Source: Clostridiales bacterium
GTDB lineage: Bacteria; Bacillota; Clostridia; TANB77; CAG-508
Length of the DNA: 64,000 nt
Reading direction: 5' to 3'
Assembly: GCA_019419955.1 (NCBI GenBank)
Contig: JAHZIB010000003.1
Coordinates: forward strand, 27,816 to 91,815
This document shows positions 27,901 through 38,500 of the stretch, in pieces. The notes beneath the pieces were generated by a model that was not told where the DNA came from, ran no database searches, and saw only the letters and a list, made by a program, of their open reading frames with translations. The translations under genes were made by a program, and so were the position numbers. Within the stretch, counting starts at the first letter, position 1, and each line of letters begins with the position of its first letter.

Positions 27901-27936
27901 ATAAGTATATAATAAGGTTTAAATTGGAGAGGGAGA

Positions 27937-30900
27937 ATGCCTAGCATGAATAATATTAGCAGTAAAAGCAGAGTTTTTAGTAAAATAATTGCACTCTTGG
28001 TAATTTTTTTAATACTACTTTCAGAAGCGGGAATGACTTTAAAATATGGGGTGAGTTATGCAAGTAGTAGAGTGAATAATGGTAAGTATATAGAGTTTGA
28101 TGCTTGCCTTATTAATAATGCACATGAGGCAATCTATAAAGTAGATTCAGAAGAGGCAAAACTTTATATTAATATTAGCTTGAAAGAGAATGGTTACTTA
28201 AAAAATGGAGTGATTTCATTTGAGAATGAGGGGTTTGAGATAGTAAGTGAAAATGTAAAAAATGATAATATTGAGAAGATTGCAAATAATGTTGTAACTC
28301 TAAAACAAATTAATAATAAATCTTCTGTAAACTTGGAACTTCCTCTAAAAATTAAAAAATCTGAGTCTATAAATACTGATATATTTACTAATAAGTTTAA
28401 TACAAAGATTATAGGTACGTTTGTAGATAGTGAAGCACAAGAGAAAGAAATAAATGCTTTAGTAGAAAATAAATTAAACTGGACCGCAGATGCTAAGGCG
28501 AATACAGTGCTTAATTTACAAAAATTTGTACCATATAATGATGGCAATAACTATGAGGTACTTTTACAGATAAGAGCTAACACTAAGATTGATAATAATA
28601 TTCTTCCAGTGAAAAACACAAATTTAAAAATACAATCTCCTGAAATAAATGGGCAAAAAGCGAATAATGTTAGGGTAGCAGCAAATAGAAGTACTGCTAC
28701 AAATGGAAAAAAGGATGGGTTAGAGTTTAGTGAAAATAATTGGAAGTACGAGAAAGAGACAGGTATAGTAGAGATAAATGTAGAAAATAAAGCTAATAAT
28801 AATGAGGTGGCTTGGGCTCAGAATACGGATGATGAATATTTAATTTCGTTTATATATTCAGGAAAAGAAATATATGACTATGTAATAGAAAATGGATTTG
28901 ATGCAAATATAAAGGCAACTACAAATATTTCAGTATATGCAAATAATGAAAGAAATTTGGAAGAAAATGTTGTAGAAGACAAGATAGAAGTTAAAGAAAA
29001 AGTTGGCGATATTGCAAATTTTGAAGTTATTTCAGAAGAAGTAGAAATAAATAAAGGGCAGATTTATTCAAATTATGATGCTAAAAATAAAAAAGAGATT
29101 GAATACAATTTAAAATATATTGCAGATATCGGATATGCAGAAATATTAAAGGATGTACAATTTGAGCAAAAAGAATATGATGAATTTTTAACTAAAGATG
29201 GTCAAAGGGCATTAACTACAATAGGAAAAAATAATTATACAAAGAATAAAACAATTAAAGTAAATGTATCAATGTTTAATAAATTTCTCGGGGAAGATGG
29301 ATACATTGAAGTATTTGATGAAAAAGACAAGAAAATAGGTACAATTAATAAAGACACTGAAAAAAATAATAATACATATACATTAGATGTATCAAAATTA
29401 AATAATAATAAACTAAAAATAAAAACAAGCAAGCCAATTATAGAAGGAAGATTAAGCTTGGATATAACAAAAGCTATTAGTACAGATATTGATTATTCAA
29501 AAGAACAGATGGAAATGTTTACTTCATTAAAGAGTTTTTTAAATGGGCAAACAGGATTAACAGAAATGATTTCATTTGATGAAATTACATTAACTGAGCC
29601 TACTACTAATGCTGAAATTAAATTTGATTTAGAGGGAAAGGCTATAGATTTATCTACAACAAAAAAGCATGAAAATATAGATATGAGAGTTGTTCTAGAT
29701 ACATCAAGTAATTCGAATGCACTATTCAAAAATCCAAATTTTGAAATTAAATTTCCAAAAGTAATTAAAAACATAACCGTTAATGATATTAAATTGGTTA
29801 ATGACAATAATTTGAAAGTAAAAAAACAAACTGTAGAAAAATCTAAAGATGGAGCAATGATACTAAAAATAGAGTTAGAAGGTACACAAACTGACTATAA
29901 TATAGGTGATGCCTTAAAAGGTACTAATATAATAATTGGTTTTGGTTTGGAATTAGATAAGTTAGCAACTAATTCTACACAACAAGTTGTAATGACATAT
30001 ACAAATGAAAATTCTAAGATATTTACTCAAGCTAATAGCGAGGGCGATGGAATAGCAAGTACAAATATGAATATAGTTGCACCTGCTGGTGTTATTACGG
30101 CAAGTGGAATGAGCGGATATTTAGATAATGGAAATGGGGAGGTTTATACACTAAAAAATGAGAAGACAGTTGAAAAATTAAGTATTAATTCTTCTGAAAA
30201 AACAGTAAAAATAACAAATGATATAGTAAATAATTATGAAAATAGTTTATCTGAATTTAGAGTTTTAGGAAAATTTCCAGTTAGTGGAAATACTATAACG
30301 GACGGTCAGGAAAAATTGCAGAATACTATTGCAACTATACTTGCTTCTGGAATAGAGACAAGTGGTTATGATAAAAATGCATTACAAATATATTATACAG
30401 AAAATGACAATCCTACAAATGATTTGAATAATACTACGAACGATTGGACAACTAATCCTATTAATATGGATGCAATTAAGTCGTATATGATTGTAGTAAA
30501 TGGAGAGTTTAAACCTGGTACTCACTTGAATTTTACATACAATATTAAAGTGCCTGCAAATCTTGAGTTCAGTCAATCAGCTTACACTAGATATACAACT
30601 TATTATAATAATTTATCTGAACTAGGAAGTGTGGCAGAGACAAAAGAGGGGGCTATAATTGGAGCAACTACAGGTGCTGGTCCAAGCTTAAGTGTTAAAC
30701 TTGATGCAAATAGAGAGGCAAATTCTGAATTACAAGCAGGAGGGATAACTAAATTTACTGCTTCAGTAACAAATAATGGTGAGACTGATGCAACGAATGT
30801 TGAATTAATAGTTCCTACTCCAGATGGGACAAAAGCCATAGAGTATGACGTGGAATATGATACTTATAAAACTTTATCAGGAGATAAGCAAGTTTATAAT

Positions 30901-32913
30901 TTAGGAGATATTAAAGCAGGTGAGACAGTTACAAAGGTATTTGAGATTCAAATGATGGGTGATTTAGAAATGTTCAATCAGGGATATAGAAAGGAAATAA
31001 CTCATCAAGTTTCAGTAACTTGTGATGAAGATACAAATTTAGTAGTTTCTAATAGTTATACTCTTTATAAAATAAGAGGAGACTTAGAAATGGAATTAGT
31101 ACCTACTACTGTTGAAGAAATAGAAATACAGAGGGGTGCAAGAATTATTTTCAAAACATATGTAGATAATATTAGTAATGGTGATATTGAAAATTTGATA
31201 CTAACATCAACTATGCCAGAAGGAGTAAAAATTATAGATGGGTATTTTGAAAAAGATAGACATATTACTGATGATGAAGTAAATATTAATGGACGTACTG
31301 TAGAGGGAAAATTTCCAAACTTAAAAAAAGATGATAATGTTGTATTTAAGTTTGAGGTTGAGATTGAAGATTACGAGGGAGAATTGAATGTTAAATTAGA
31401 AGGAAAAGGTGACAAAATTACATCAAATTATTCGAACACATTAACATATAAAGTAAATGCAATAGATGTATCTTTTGAGCAAATAGGACTATCTCCAGAT
31501 TATGTACAAGAGGGGAATGAGTTGAAATTTAGATATAGTATAAAAAATAATGGAGATTCGGCCATACCATCACTTTATTTTAAAAATGAAGTACCAACAG
31601 GTTTGAGATTCAAAGAAATGACAGAAGGTGTAAAGGGAGAAGAACCTCTTAAATCTTCAAATAGTGGTGCGAAGACTATAAAAACAACTATTGTGCAATT
31701 GGAACCAGGAGAGGAATATATTATAGATATTACATTTACAGCGTTAGTTTTACCAGATGAGAATACAAGGAAAGTAGAAAATTATGGTGTGTTAAATGTT
31801 GTAAATAGGTATGATATGGAATCAAATAGAGTCACAAAATATATAGAATATAATCCAGAAATGCATGGACAAGACCCAGCAAATGGTAAATATATGATAG
31901 CCGGATTAGCTTGGAATGATGCAAATGTTAATGGCCAAAGGGACATAAATGAAGAATTAATTTCTGGAATAGAGGTTATTTTGATAGATAAAGGTACAAA
32001 TCAGATAATGAAGGATCCAGATACAAATGAAGAGAAAATAACAACAACAGATACAAGTGGAGCATATAAATTTGATAACTTACCAGTAGGTCAATATGCC
32101 GTAGCATTTTTGTATGATACAGGAAGATATGAATTAACTGAATATCAGAAAAAAGGCGTAAATCAAACAATGAATTCTGATGCAATAGAAGTGGATTTAA
32201 CATATGATGGAGAACTTAGAAAAGCGGGAATGACAGATACAATAAAAATAACTAGGGCAAACGTTAGAAATATAGATATAGGTTTATGTAATAAAGAAAG
32301 ATTTGATTTAAGTCTTACGAAGGAAGTAAGTAAAGTTACATTAACAACTCCAACAATAGGAACGAAAGAATATACATACAATGGTAATGTAGCTAAGGTA
32401 GAACTATTAGATAGAAATGTTGGAAAAAGTACAATGGTTGTAGAATACAAGATTATAGTAAAAAATGAAGGAGGAGTGCCTGGATATGCAAAAACAATTG
32501 TAGACTATCTGCCAGAAGAATTTACTTTCAATTCAAGCTTAAATAAGCAATGGTATGAAGGAAATGATGGTAACATATATACTTCATGTCTTAAAGATGA
32601 AGAAATATTACCAGGAGAAGAAAAAGTAATTAGTTTAGTAGTAAATAAAAAAATAACAGATAGCACAATTGGAATAATAAACAATACAGCAGAAATATAT
32701 GAGGATTATAACGAGCTAGGACTTAAAGATGTAGATTCAACACCAGGAAATGGAGTATCAAATGAAGATGATATGGGGGCAGCAGATGTTGTTGTATCTC
32801 TTGTCACTGGTAAGATTGTTACATATACAGCACTTATATGTGGAATTCTTGGATTATTAACAGTAGGTATTTATTTAATAAAGACTAAGGTATTGGATGT
32901 AAGAAAAAAATAA
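27937..32913 (+). CDS. Giant DUF11/SdrD-type surface protein, module 2 (B1)
   Basis: 1658 residues and a clear paralogue of A1 over its full length: matching segments include TPTIGTKEYTYNGNVAKVEL, VPGYAKTIVDYLPEEFTFNS and the same order of domains. Signal peptide about 12-40. DUF11-like units in the second half, an SdrD B-type domain at about 1316-1450 (IAGLAWNDANVNGQRDINEEL), C-terminal membrane segment about 1624-1648 and no LPXTG. GGAG lies seven bases before the ATG at 27937; an ATG at 27946 is also possible. B1 begins a two-gene unit with the thioester protein 13 nt downstream. Divergence from A1 is considerable, so the duplication is not recent. Confidence 0.84.
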   Translation: MPSMNNISSKSRVFSKIIALLVIFLILLSEAGMTLKYGVSYASSRVNNGKYIEFDACLINNAHEAIYKVDSEEAKLYINISLKENGYLKNGVISFENEGFEIVSENVKNDNIEKIANNVVTLKQINNKSSVNLELPLKIKKSESINTDIFTNKFNTKIIGTFVDSEAQEKEINALVENKLNWTADAKANTVLNLQKFVPYNDGNNYEVLLQIRANTKIDNNILPVKNTNLKIQSPEINGQKANNVRVAANRSTATNGKKDGLEFSENNWKYEKETGIVEINVENKANNNEVAWAQNTDDEYLISFIYSGKEIYDYVIENGFDANIKATTNISVYANNERNLEENVVEDKIEVKEKVGDIANFEVISEEVEINKGQIYSNYDAKNKKEIEYNLKYIADIGYAEILKDVQFEQKEYDEFLTKDGQRALTTIGKNNYTKNKTIKVNVSMFNKFLGEDGYIEVFDEKDKKIGTINKDTEKNNNTYTLDVSKLNNNKLKIKTSKPIIEGRLSLDITKAISTDIDYSKEQMEMFTSLKSFLNGQTGLTEMISFDEITLTEPTTNAEIKFDLEGKAIDLSTTKKHENIDMRVVLDTSSNSNALFKNPNFEIKFPKVIKNITVNDIKLVNDNNLKVKKQTVEKSKDGAMILKIELEGTQTDYNIGDALKGTNIIIGFGLELDKLATNSTQQVVMTYTNENSKIFTQANSEGDGIASTNMNIVAPAGVITASGMSGYLDNGNGEVYTLKNEKTVEKLSINSSEKTVKITNDIVNNYENSLSEFRVLGKFPVSGNTITDGQEKLQNTIATILASGIETSGYDKNALQIYYTENDNPTNDLNNTTNDWTTNPINMDAIKSYMIVVNGEFKPGTHLNFTYNIKVPANLEFSQSAYTRYTTYYNNLSELGSVAETKEGAIIGATTGAGPSLSVKLDANREANSELQAGGITKFTASVTNNGETDATNVELIVPTPDGTKAIEYDVEYDTYKTLSGDKQVYNLGDIKAGETVTKVFEIQMMGDLEMFNQGYRKEITHQVSVTCDEDTNLVVSNSYTLYKIRGDLEMELVPTTVEEIEIQRGARIIFKTYVDNISNGDIENLILTSTMPEGVKIIDGYFEKDRHITDDEVNINGRTVEGKFPNLKKDDNVVFKFEVEIEDYEGELNVKLEGKGDKITSNYSNTLTYKVNAIDVSFEQIGLSPDYVQEGNELKFRYSIKNNGDSAIPSLYFKNEVPTGLRFKEMTEGVKGEEPLKSSNSGAKTIKTTIVQLEPGEEYIIDITFTALVLPDENTRKVENYGVLNVVNRYDMESNRVTKYIEYNPEMHGQDPANGKYMIAGLAWNDANVNGQRDINEELISGIEVILIDKGTNQIMKDPDTNEEKITTTDTSGAYKFDNLPVGQYAVAFLYDTGRYELTEYQKKGVNQTMNSDAIEVDLTYDGELRKAGMTDTIKITRANVRNIDIGLCNKERFDLSLTKEVSKVTLTTPTIGTKEYTYNGNVAKVELLDRNVGKSTMVVEYKIIVKNEGGVPGYAKTIVDYLPEEFTFNSSLNKQWYEGNDGNIYTSCLKDEEILPGEEKVISLVVNKKITDSTIGIINNTAEIYEDYNELGLKDVDSTPGNGVSNEDDMGAADVVVSLVTGKIVTYTALICGILGLLTVGIYLIKTKVLDVRKK

Positions 32914-32926
32914 AGGAGGAAAAAGC

Positions 32927-35900
32927 ATGAAGAAGAAAATTATGATCTTATTTAGTATTTTGCTAAGTATATTGCTTATATGGTTAGCAATATACATGGT
33001 ATTTGTATTGAATAAAGATAAAATAAATGTAGCAACTTCTCTTGCAAGTAAACAATTAAACTCTCGGCGGTTCTGGTTCTGCAACATTGTTAGATACGAT
33101 ACATTTTGGAAAAGATGATTATGGAGATAGATTCTTGTCAATACCTGGTTTTGACGGAAACCCTCAGGTTCATATAGAGACAAAAGGGCATTTGATTTAT
33201 TGTATAAATAAAAACGGAGGACAATTGATATATGCACCGACTCCAGAAGAAATAGCAGAAGAAGCAGATTCAATTAATAGTGGAGGGGGACCTAGCTGGT
33301 CTAATAGATGTGCAAGTTATATGTATGATGGTCCAATATCAATGACATATTGGGAGCCAGAGGGTGAAGAAGAAGAAGTTCTTCCAGATTTAGCTTATCT
33401 TATAACATCGTCTGATGATGAGGGTTTAAAACAATATGCAATTTGGAGAAGAGATGGTAATGCTAAAGGAGATGGAATATCAAATAATAGAAAAGGAAAT
33501 GGAGATGAACAGTTTCGTAATCCTGCACTTTTGAAAAAAGCAGATGCACTTCTAAAGGAGTCAGATGCATATGATACATATGAGAAACAATTAAATGAAA
33601 ATGCTGAAAAAGATCCAAATAATGTATTAGGTTTAGAAAATACAACTAATCCAGATGAACTTGTAGTATTTAGTGAAGGTGCTGAATATGTCAGAATAGG
33701 ACCATTTTCAATGGATTATACAGAGGGAAAATCAGATGGAGTTACTTTCGGTGGAATCTATGACATGTGGCTAGAAGGCTATAATGCTAGTGGAGAAAAA
33801 ATAGCTGAAAAGATAGAAATAGATAGTTTTATTTTGTTAGATGAAGGTGCAACAAGTACAAACATTCAGGGAGAAGAAGTAAAACCAGAATATTTTGAAC
33901 CAAATACAAGCGATAAAACATATATAGATAAAGAAGAACAAATATATCCTGAGAGTGGTCAAAAGTTTTATGTTAAGTTTAAGAATCCTAATTATGGCAA
34001 ATCGGGAGATGCAAATACAAGGGTTCAAAAAGTTGGGATAAAAGTGGAATTTCAATATATGATTGCAGATGTTAATATAAAAAGACTATTTGGAAAGCAT
34101 GATACAATTTATTATGTAGCATGTGATCATACACCAACTTTAACCCGGTTATATTTGTACATTGACTAGAGTAAGAGTAGGAATTGCCCAAAGAGAATCT
34201 CAAGATGCAATTGAAGCAATTGGAGATAGATATTTATACAAACAGGTAATAACGCTTGTAGGTGATACAGAAAATAGTAGAATTGGGCTTACGATGAAAT
34301 TAGGTGGATATACCTGGGAAGATGGAAAACAGGGAAAAGAAACACTAGCAGATGGAGGTATTGCGGGCTCTATATCAAGTGGAATATTTAGTATGGAAAA
34401 ACCGGATATGGCACTTCCAAATGTGAAAGTTACATTATATGAAGTTGATCCTAGTACGAACAAGTCAAAAAAAGCTGTGCTAATAACAACTATTGGTAAT
34501 GAAATAATACATGATATAAATCCGACTATAACAGATGAAAATGGATATTATCAATTTAATGGTTTAGATATATCTAAAAAATATTATGTGAAATTTGAAT
34601 ATAATGGACAGATATATTTGCCAACAGATTATTTAGCTACAGGAAACAACATCGAAAGTATGTATAATACAGAGAGTTGGTATAAAACTTCTAAGGCCTT
34701 AGAAGAACAATCATTAAGAGATAACTTTGATGCACAATTTCAAGAAATAGGTGCGTATCCAACAAATTACAAATCTTCAAATGCATTAGGTGCAGGGGAA
34801 ATGAATGTTGCATTTAATATGTTGGAACTTATGGGATATACTTTAAATAAAAGTGGACAATATGTTCAGGATAAAATGCAATTAGTAGACGGTTTTGCAT
34901 TTGATTCTAGAGGATTACAAACGGAAAATTATGTTGAAGGTACAATTTCAAAAAGGATTAAAGAGTATATCTCCTCAAATAAAAAATATCCTGATGAAGA
35001 AGCATTAAAATTATTATATAAAGATATTGCTGGAGGAGATAAAGAAATATTACAAAAATTACAATTTATATGGGATTGCAATATATATGCGTATACAAGC
35101 CATGGACAGGGTACTTCTTCAGAATATGATTTATATCCACCTTTTGATAATTTTGTAGTTCATCAGATTAAAGAGACAAAAGGAAATGATCCAAATTTGA
35201 CTTATAAACAAGTATATGATGGTTGGGTAGCAACTAATAATATTAATATGGTATTAAGAGGAGGAAGCAGTGGAGAATATAAGTCAATTTATGATGGACA
35301 ATTTTATATAAATTTAGGCTTGTGGAGAAGACAAGAATTTGATATGGCACTTAAGAAAGATATATTTAAAGCAGCATTGAAAATAAATGGCAAAACAATG
35401 GTATATGACTATACACAAAGAGAAATGAATGCAAATGATGGAGTAAATAGTCCATCTGGTCAAGATAATAATACGGCTTGGGATATAAATGTAAGGGTTG
35501 AAGATGGATATTATGATAATCCGGTAACATATAATAGAGAACTATACGAAGCTGATTATAATTTTGACAGTGAAGCATTAGCACATCCTGGTTCAGACTT
35601 AGAGGTATATATAACATATATGATAACTGTTAGAAATCAGTCGCAGAGTATTGAAGGAAAGATAACAGAAGTAGTGGATTATTATGACGAAGATTATACA
35701 TTAAAACCAAATTTATCTTGGATAGTATTTGGATATGGTGGAGTTGATGATAATGCATATTATGAGATGATGGCTCAAGACCAAGAAATAATTGATGATA
35801 GTAGTAATTCATTAATAGGGGCATTGGGTAGCTCAGCAGAAACATCTGACCAAAGTATATATCAATCTACAGGAAGTATATCTGGATGTAAAGCTACATA

Positions 35901-38187
35901 TGTAGCAGGTTTAAAAGATCATAGTCTTCAAAGTGGTGAAAGTGCATGTATTTATTTGACATTTCAGGTAAATAGAGGAGAAGGAGATAAAGGCAATAGA
36001 TTAAAAATCAAGGAAACAAAAGATAATATAGCAGAAATAAATGGATTTAAAACATTTTATAGAGATGGTACAACACTTCCAAATGAAGTAACAAAAGGGT
36101 CTGGAGATATAGCTGGTTTAGTTGACAGAGATTCAAACCCAGGTAATGTAGATGATGATTTGGCAGGAAAGAACCTAGAAGCAGGACAATATGAATATTA
36201 CTTTGAAGATGATACAGATAGAGCACCAGGTTTGAATTTAATAATTAATAATATACCACGACAAACAAACGGAATTGTTTGGGAGGATGACAGAACAGAA
36301 AAGATTGATGGTGCAATTATCGGAAATGGAATTAAAGATGAAAATGAAATAGGAATAGCAGGTGTTACAGTTGAGTTGGTAGAGAAGAGAGAAGATGAAG
36401 GAAAACAAAGTGAATATATTTGGCAACAAGTGAAATCTGGTTCAGATGGTTCATACAAGTTTGAAAAATATATACCAGGTGACTATATAATAAGATTTAA
36501 ATATGGAGATACTGATGAAACAGCACTTATTGATGGAGGCTCAAATCAAACATCTTATAATGGACAAGATTTTAAATCTACATTATACCAAATACAATTA
36601 AGCGATGGTCAGACTAGCGGCTTAGCGCAAAATGATAAAACCGATACGGATGGAAGATATAAAGGATATGTAGATACAGCTTTGCAAAATGAAAGGGCAA
36701 AATATAGTCCTGAAAAAGGACAAGCAAGAGATGATACTTTTGGCTATGATATAGCAGAAGCAGATAAAGACGAAAATTACTCGGATGCTAAAGATTTATG
36801 GACAATTGGTGATGAACAAATAGATGTTTATGTGATAAGTGGAAATAGTACTTCATTTGCATTAAATTCAGATTATAGTTTACAAGGCAGAGAAACTGTT
36901 AATGAGTATAGTTCAGGAGAACTTACAAATTATAGAGCAGAAGTTTTGGCATCCCCATATACAAAAAGTAAAGATTTGTATGAAGAATTTAAAGCAAAGA
37001 CCTGGATGACTGCTGAAACAGGTGTTATGGTCATAGAAGTTGAGTACAATAGGCAACAAACAGGTTTTACAGAAGCAAAAGATGAAAATGTTGCAACTGG
37101 AGATAATAAGGTAAATGGTAAATATACATTAGCAAATGTTAATTTCGGTTTAACAGAAAGACCAAAGGCACAGCTTGAAATAGATAAATCTATTGAAAAT
37201 ATTAACCTAACACTTGCTAATCAGACAGTATTATTTGATATCGAAGGAAGAGCTAATAATGCATTATGGCAAGACCATAAGGAGTATGAAGTTGAAAAAG
37301 CATTGACTGATGGAGAAGGAATGTACGAAAATTTCTATGGTACTAACCATAGATATGCATATAGAACAATTAATGCAGGTAGAAATGAGAGCATAGACAG
37401 TATATTGGATAATAATGATAAAGGATTAGTACAACTTACAATGGATGAAGAGTTAATGCATGGAGCAACTATAAAGATTAAGTATAAAATAAAAATTACA
37501 AATGTGGGAGAAGTAGACTATGTAGATAATGGAAATAACAAGAACTTTTACTACAGAGCTGACCGAAACGGATCATCAATTGTAACGACAGAGGCAAACC
37601 AGCTTATAGATTATGTACATAATAATCTACAATTCGATGCTTCAGATAATAATAATAAAGATTGGAGCATAATTGAAAAAGAAGCAATAAAAAATGGAAG
37701 TGGCGGAGCTAATGCTTGGCTAGTAAGACAAAGTTTATGGAGCACATTTGATGATTTTAATACAATTATCGAATCAAGTAAAACTAATGGTGGAGCTGTA
37801 ACTAAACTCGAGCCATATAATGGTGATAACACAGATAAAAGTGTAGAAGAAAGAACATTAGTATTATCACAATTGATAACATCAGAAAACACAGATGATG
37901 ATCTTACTTATGATAATATGGTAGAAATTGTGAAAACCACAAATACAGCATCAAGAAGAATGGTGTATTCAATAGTGGGAAATCAGCATCCAAATGAAAA
38001 ACCAAATGAACTTGACACAAGTGCAGCAGAAAGGGTTGTAATTTTGCCACCATTTGGTCAAAAACAGATTTACTATATAGTAGGTGGAATAGTTGGAACA
38101 ATATTAGTTGTAGGAATTGCATTGATAATAAGAAAGGTACTTAAGAAGAAAAATGGCAAAGGTCCAAATGGTGAAATAGACAGATAA
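32927..38187 (+). CDS. Giant thioester-domain/SdrD-type surface protein, module 2 (B2), with two +1 frameshifts at CGG
   Basis: Read through, this is a 1752-residue paralogue of A2. Segments: 32927-33064 (signal/anchor, 46 residues), then 33066-34145, then 34147-38187. Both breaks fall on an in-frame CGG, and skipping its C restores the frame. After the first skip the thioester Cys (IYC) is residue 92 and the Gln of LKQYAIW is residue 169, matching Cys93 and Gln170 of A2, which strongly supports the joined reading. After the second skip the chain continues ...TPTLTGYICTLTRV, aligning with A2. Later domains follow A2: two SdrD B-type units (LGGYTWEDG, NGIVWEDD), QSQSIEGKITEVVDYYD, a C-terminal membrane segment and a short tail. 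AAAGGAGG precedes the ATG. If the shifts do not occur, only a 63-residue fragment is made. Confidence 0.8.
33065..33067 (+). other. In-frame CGG at a +1 frameshift point (B2, site 1)
   Basis: Zero frame TCT-CGG-CGG-TTC runs to TGA 17 codons later. Skipping the C gives TCT-(C)-GGC-GGT-TCT, coding S-G-G-S-G-S-A just after the signal segment. The preceding residue is Ser. Confidence 0.78.
34146..34148 (+). other. In-frame CGG at a +1 frameshift point (B2, site 2)
   Basis: Zero frame ACC-CGG-TTA ends at TAG seven codons later. Skipping the C gives ACC-(C)-GGT-TAT-ATT-TGT, restoring T-G-Y-I-C and the long frame to 38187. Confidence 0.78.
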
Positions 38188-38221
38188 CTAAAGAAATGGT
38201 GAAGAGCTAGTATAGCCATTT

Positions 38222-38261
38222 GAGGGATAACAAATAGAGATGATCAAAAGTTATCCCTTTT
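38222..38261 (+). terminator. Terminator after surface module 2
   Basis: GAGGGATAAC and GTTATCCC form an 8-bp stem with an 18-base loop followed by TTTT. Confidence 0.8.
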
Positions 38262-38421
38262 GCCTTTACAAGTTATTATTACATGGATAAAAGCAATTGA
38301 AAATAAAATTTAAAAGTATTACAAAAATGTAATGAAAATGTAAATAAATAATAAAAAGTTTGTTATTAGTATTTCCGTAGTAAATGGAGAAAAGGTGCTA
38401 CAATGTATGGAAATACGGTGA

Positions 38422-38450
38422 TTGACATTATTTTATATTAATGCTAACTT
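38422..38450 (+). promoter_or_regulatory. Probable promoter of the dockerin operon
   Basis: TTGACA (38422-38427), 17-base spacer, weak -10 TAACTT. Just upstream an inverted repeat TATTTCCGTA/TATGGAAATA (about 38371-38414) could be an operator; its CCGTA half is shared with the regions before 16928 and 27937. The 38262-38500 spacer holds nothing else I can name. Confidence 0.6.
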
Positions 38451-38500
38451 TTTAATATATAAGCCTTAAAAGATAATTTGGCATTATATAGGAGGGAAAA

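Noticed and set aside
33087..34169. Two or three separate genes at 32927, 33087 and 34162
   Set aside because: The internal starts have no ribosome sites and fall inside sequence that aligns continuously with the intact paralogue at 21933. They are parts of one gene.
16928..38187. LPXTG sortase signals on the four giant proteins
   Set aside because: Their C-termini have a membrane segment and basic stop but no LPXTG-type motif; anchoring is by membrane.
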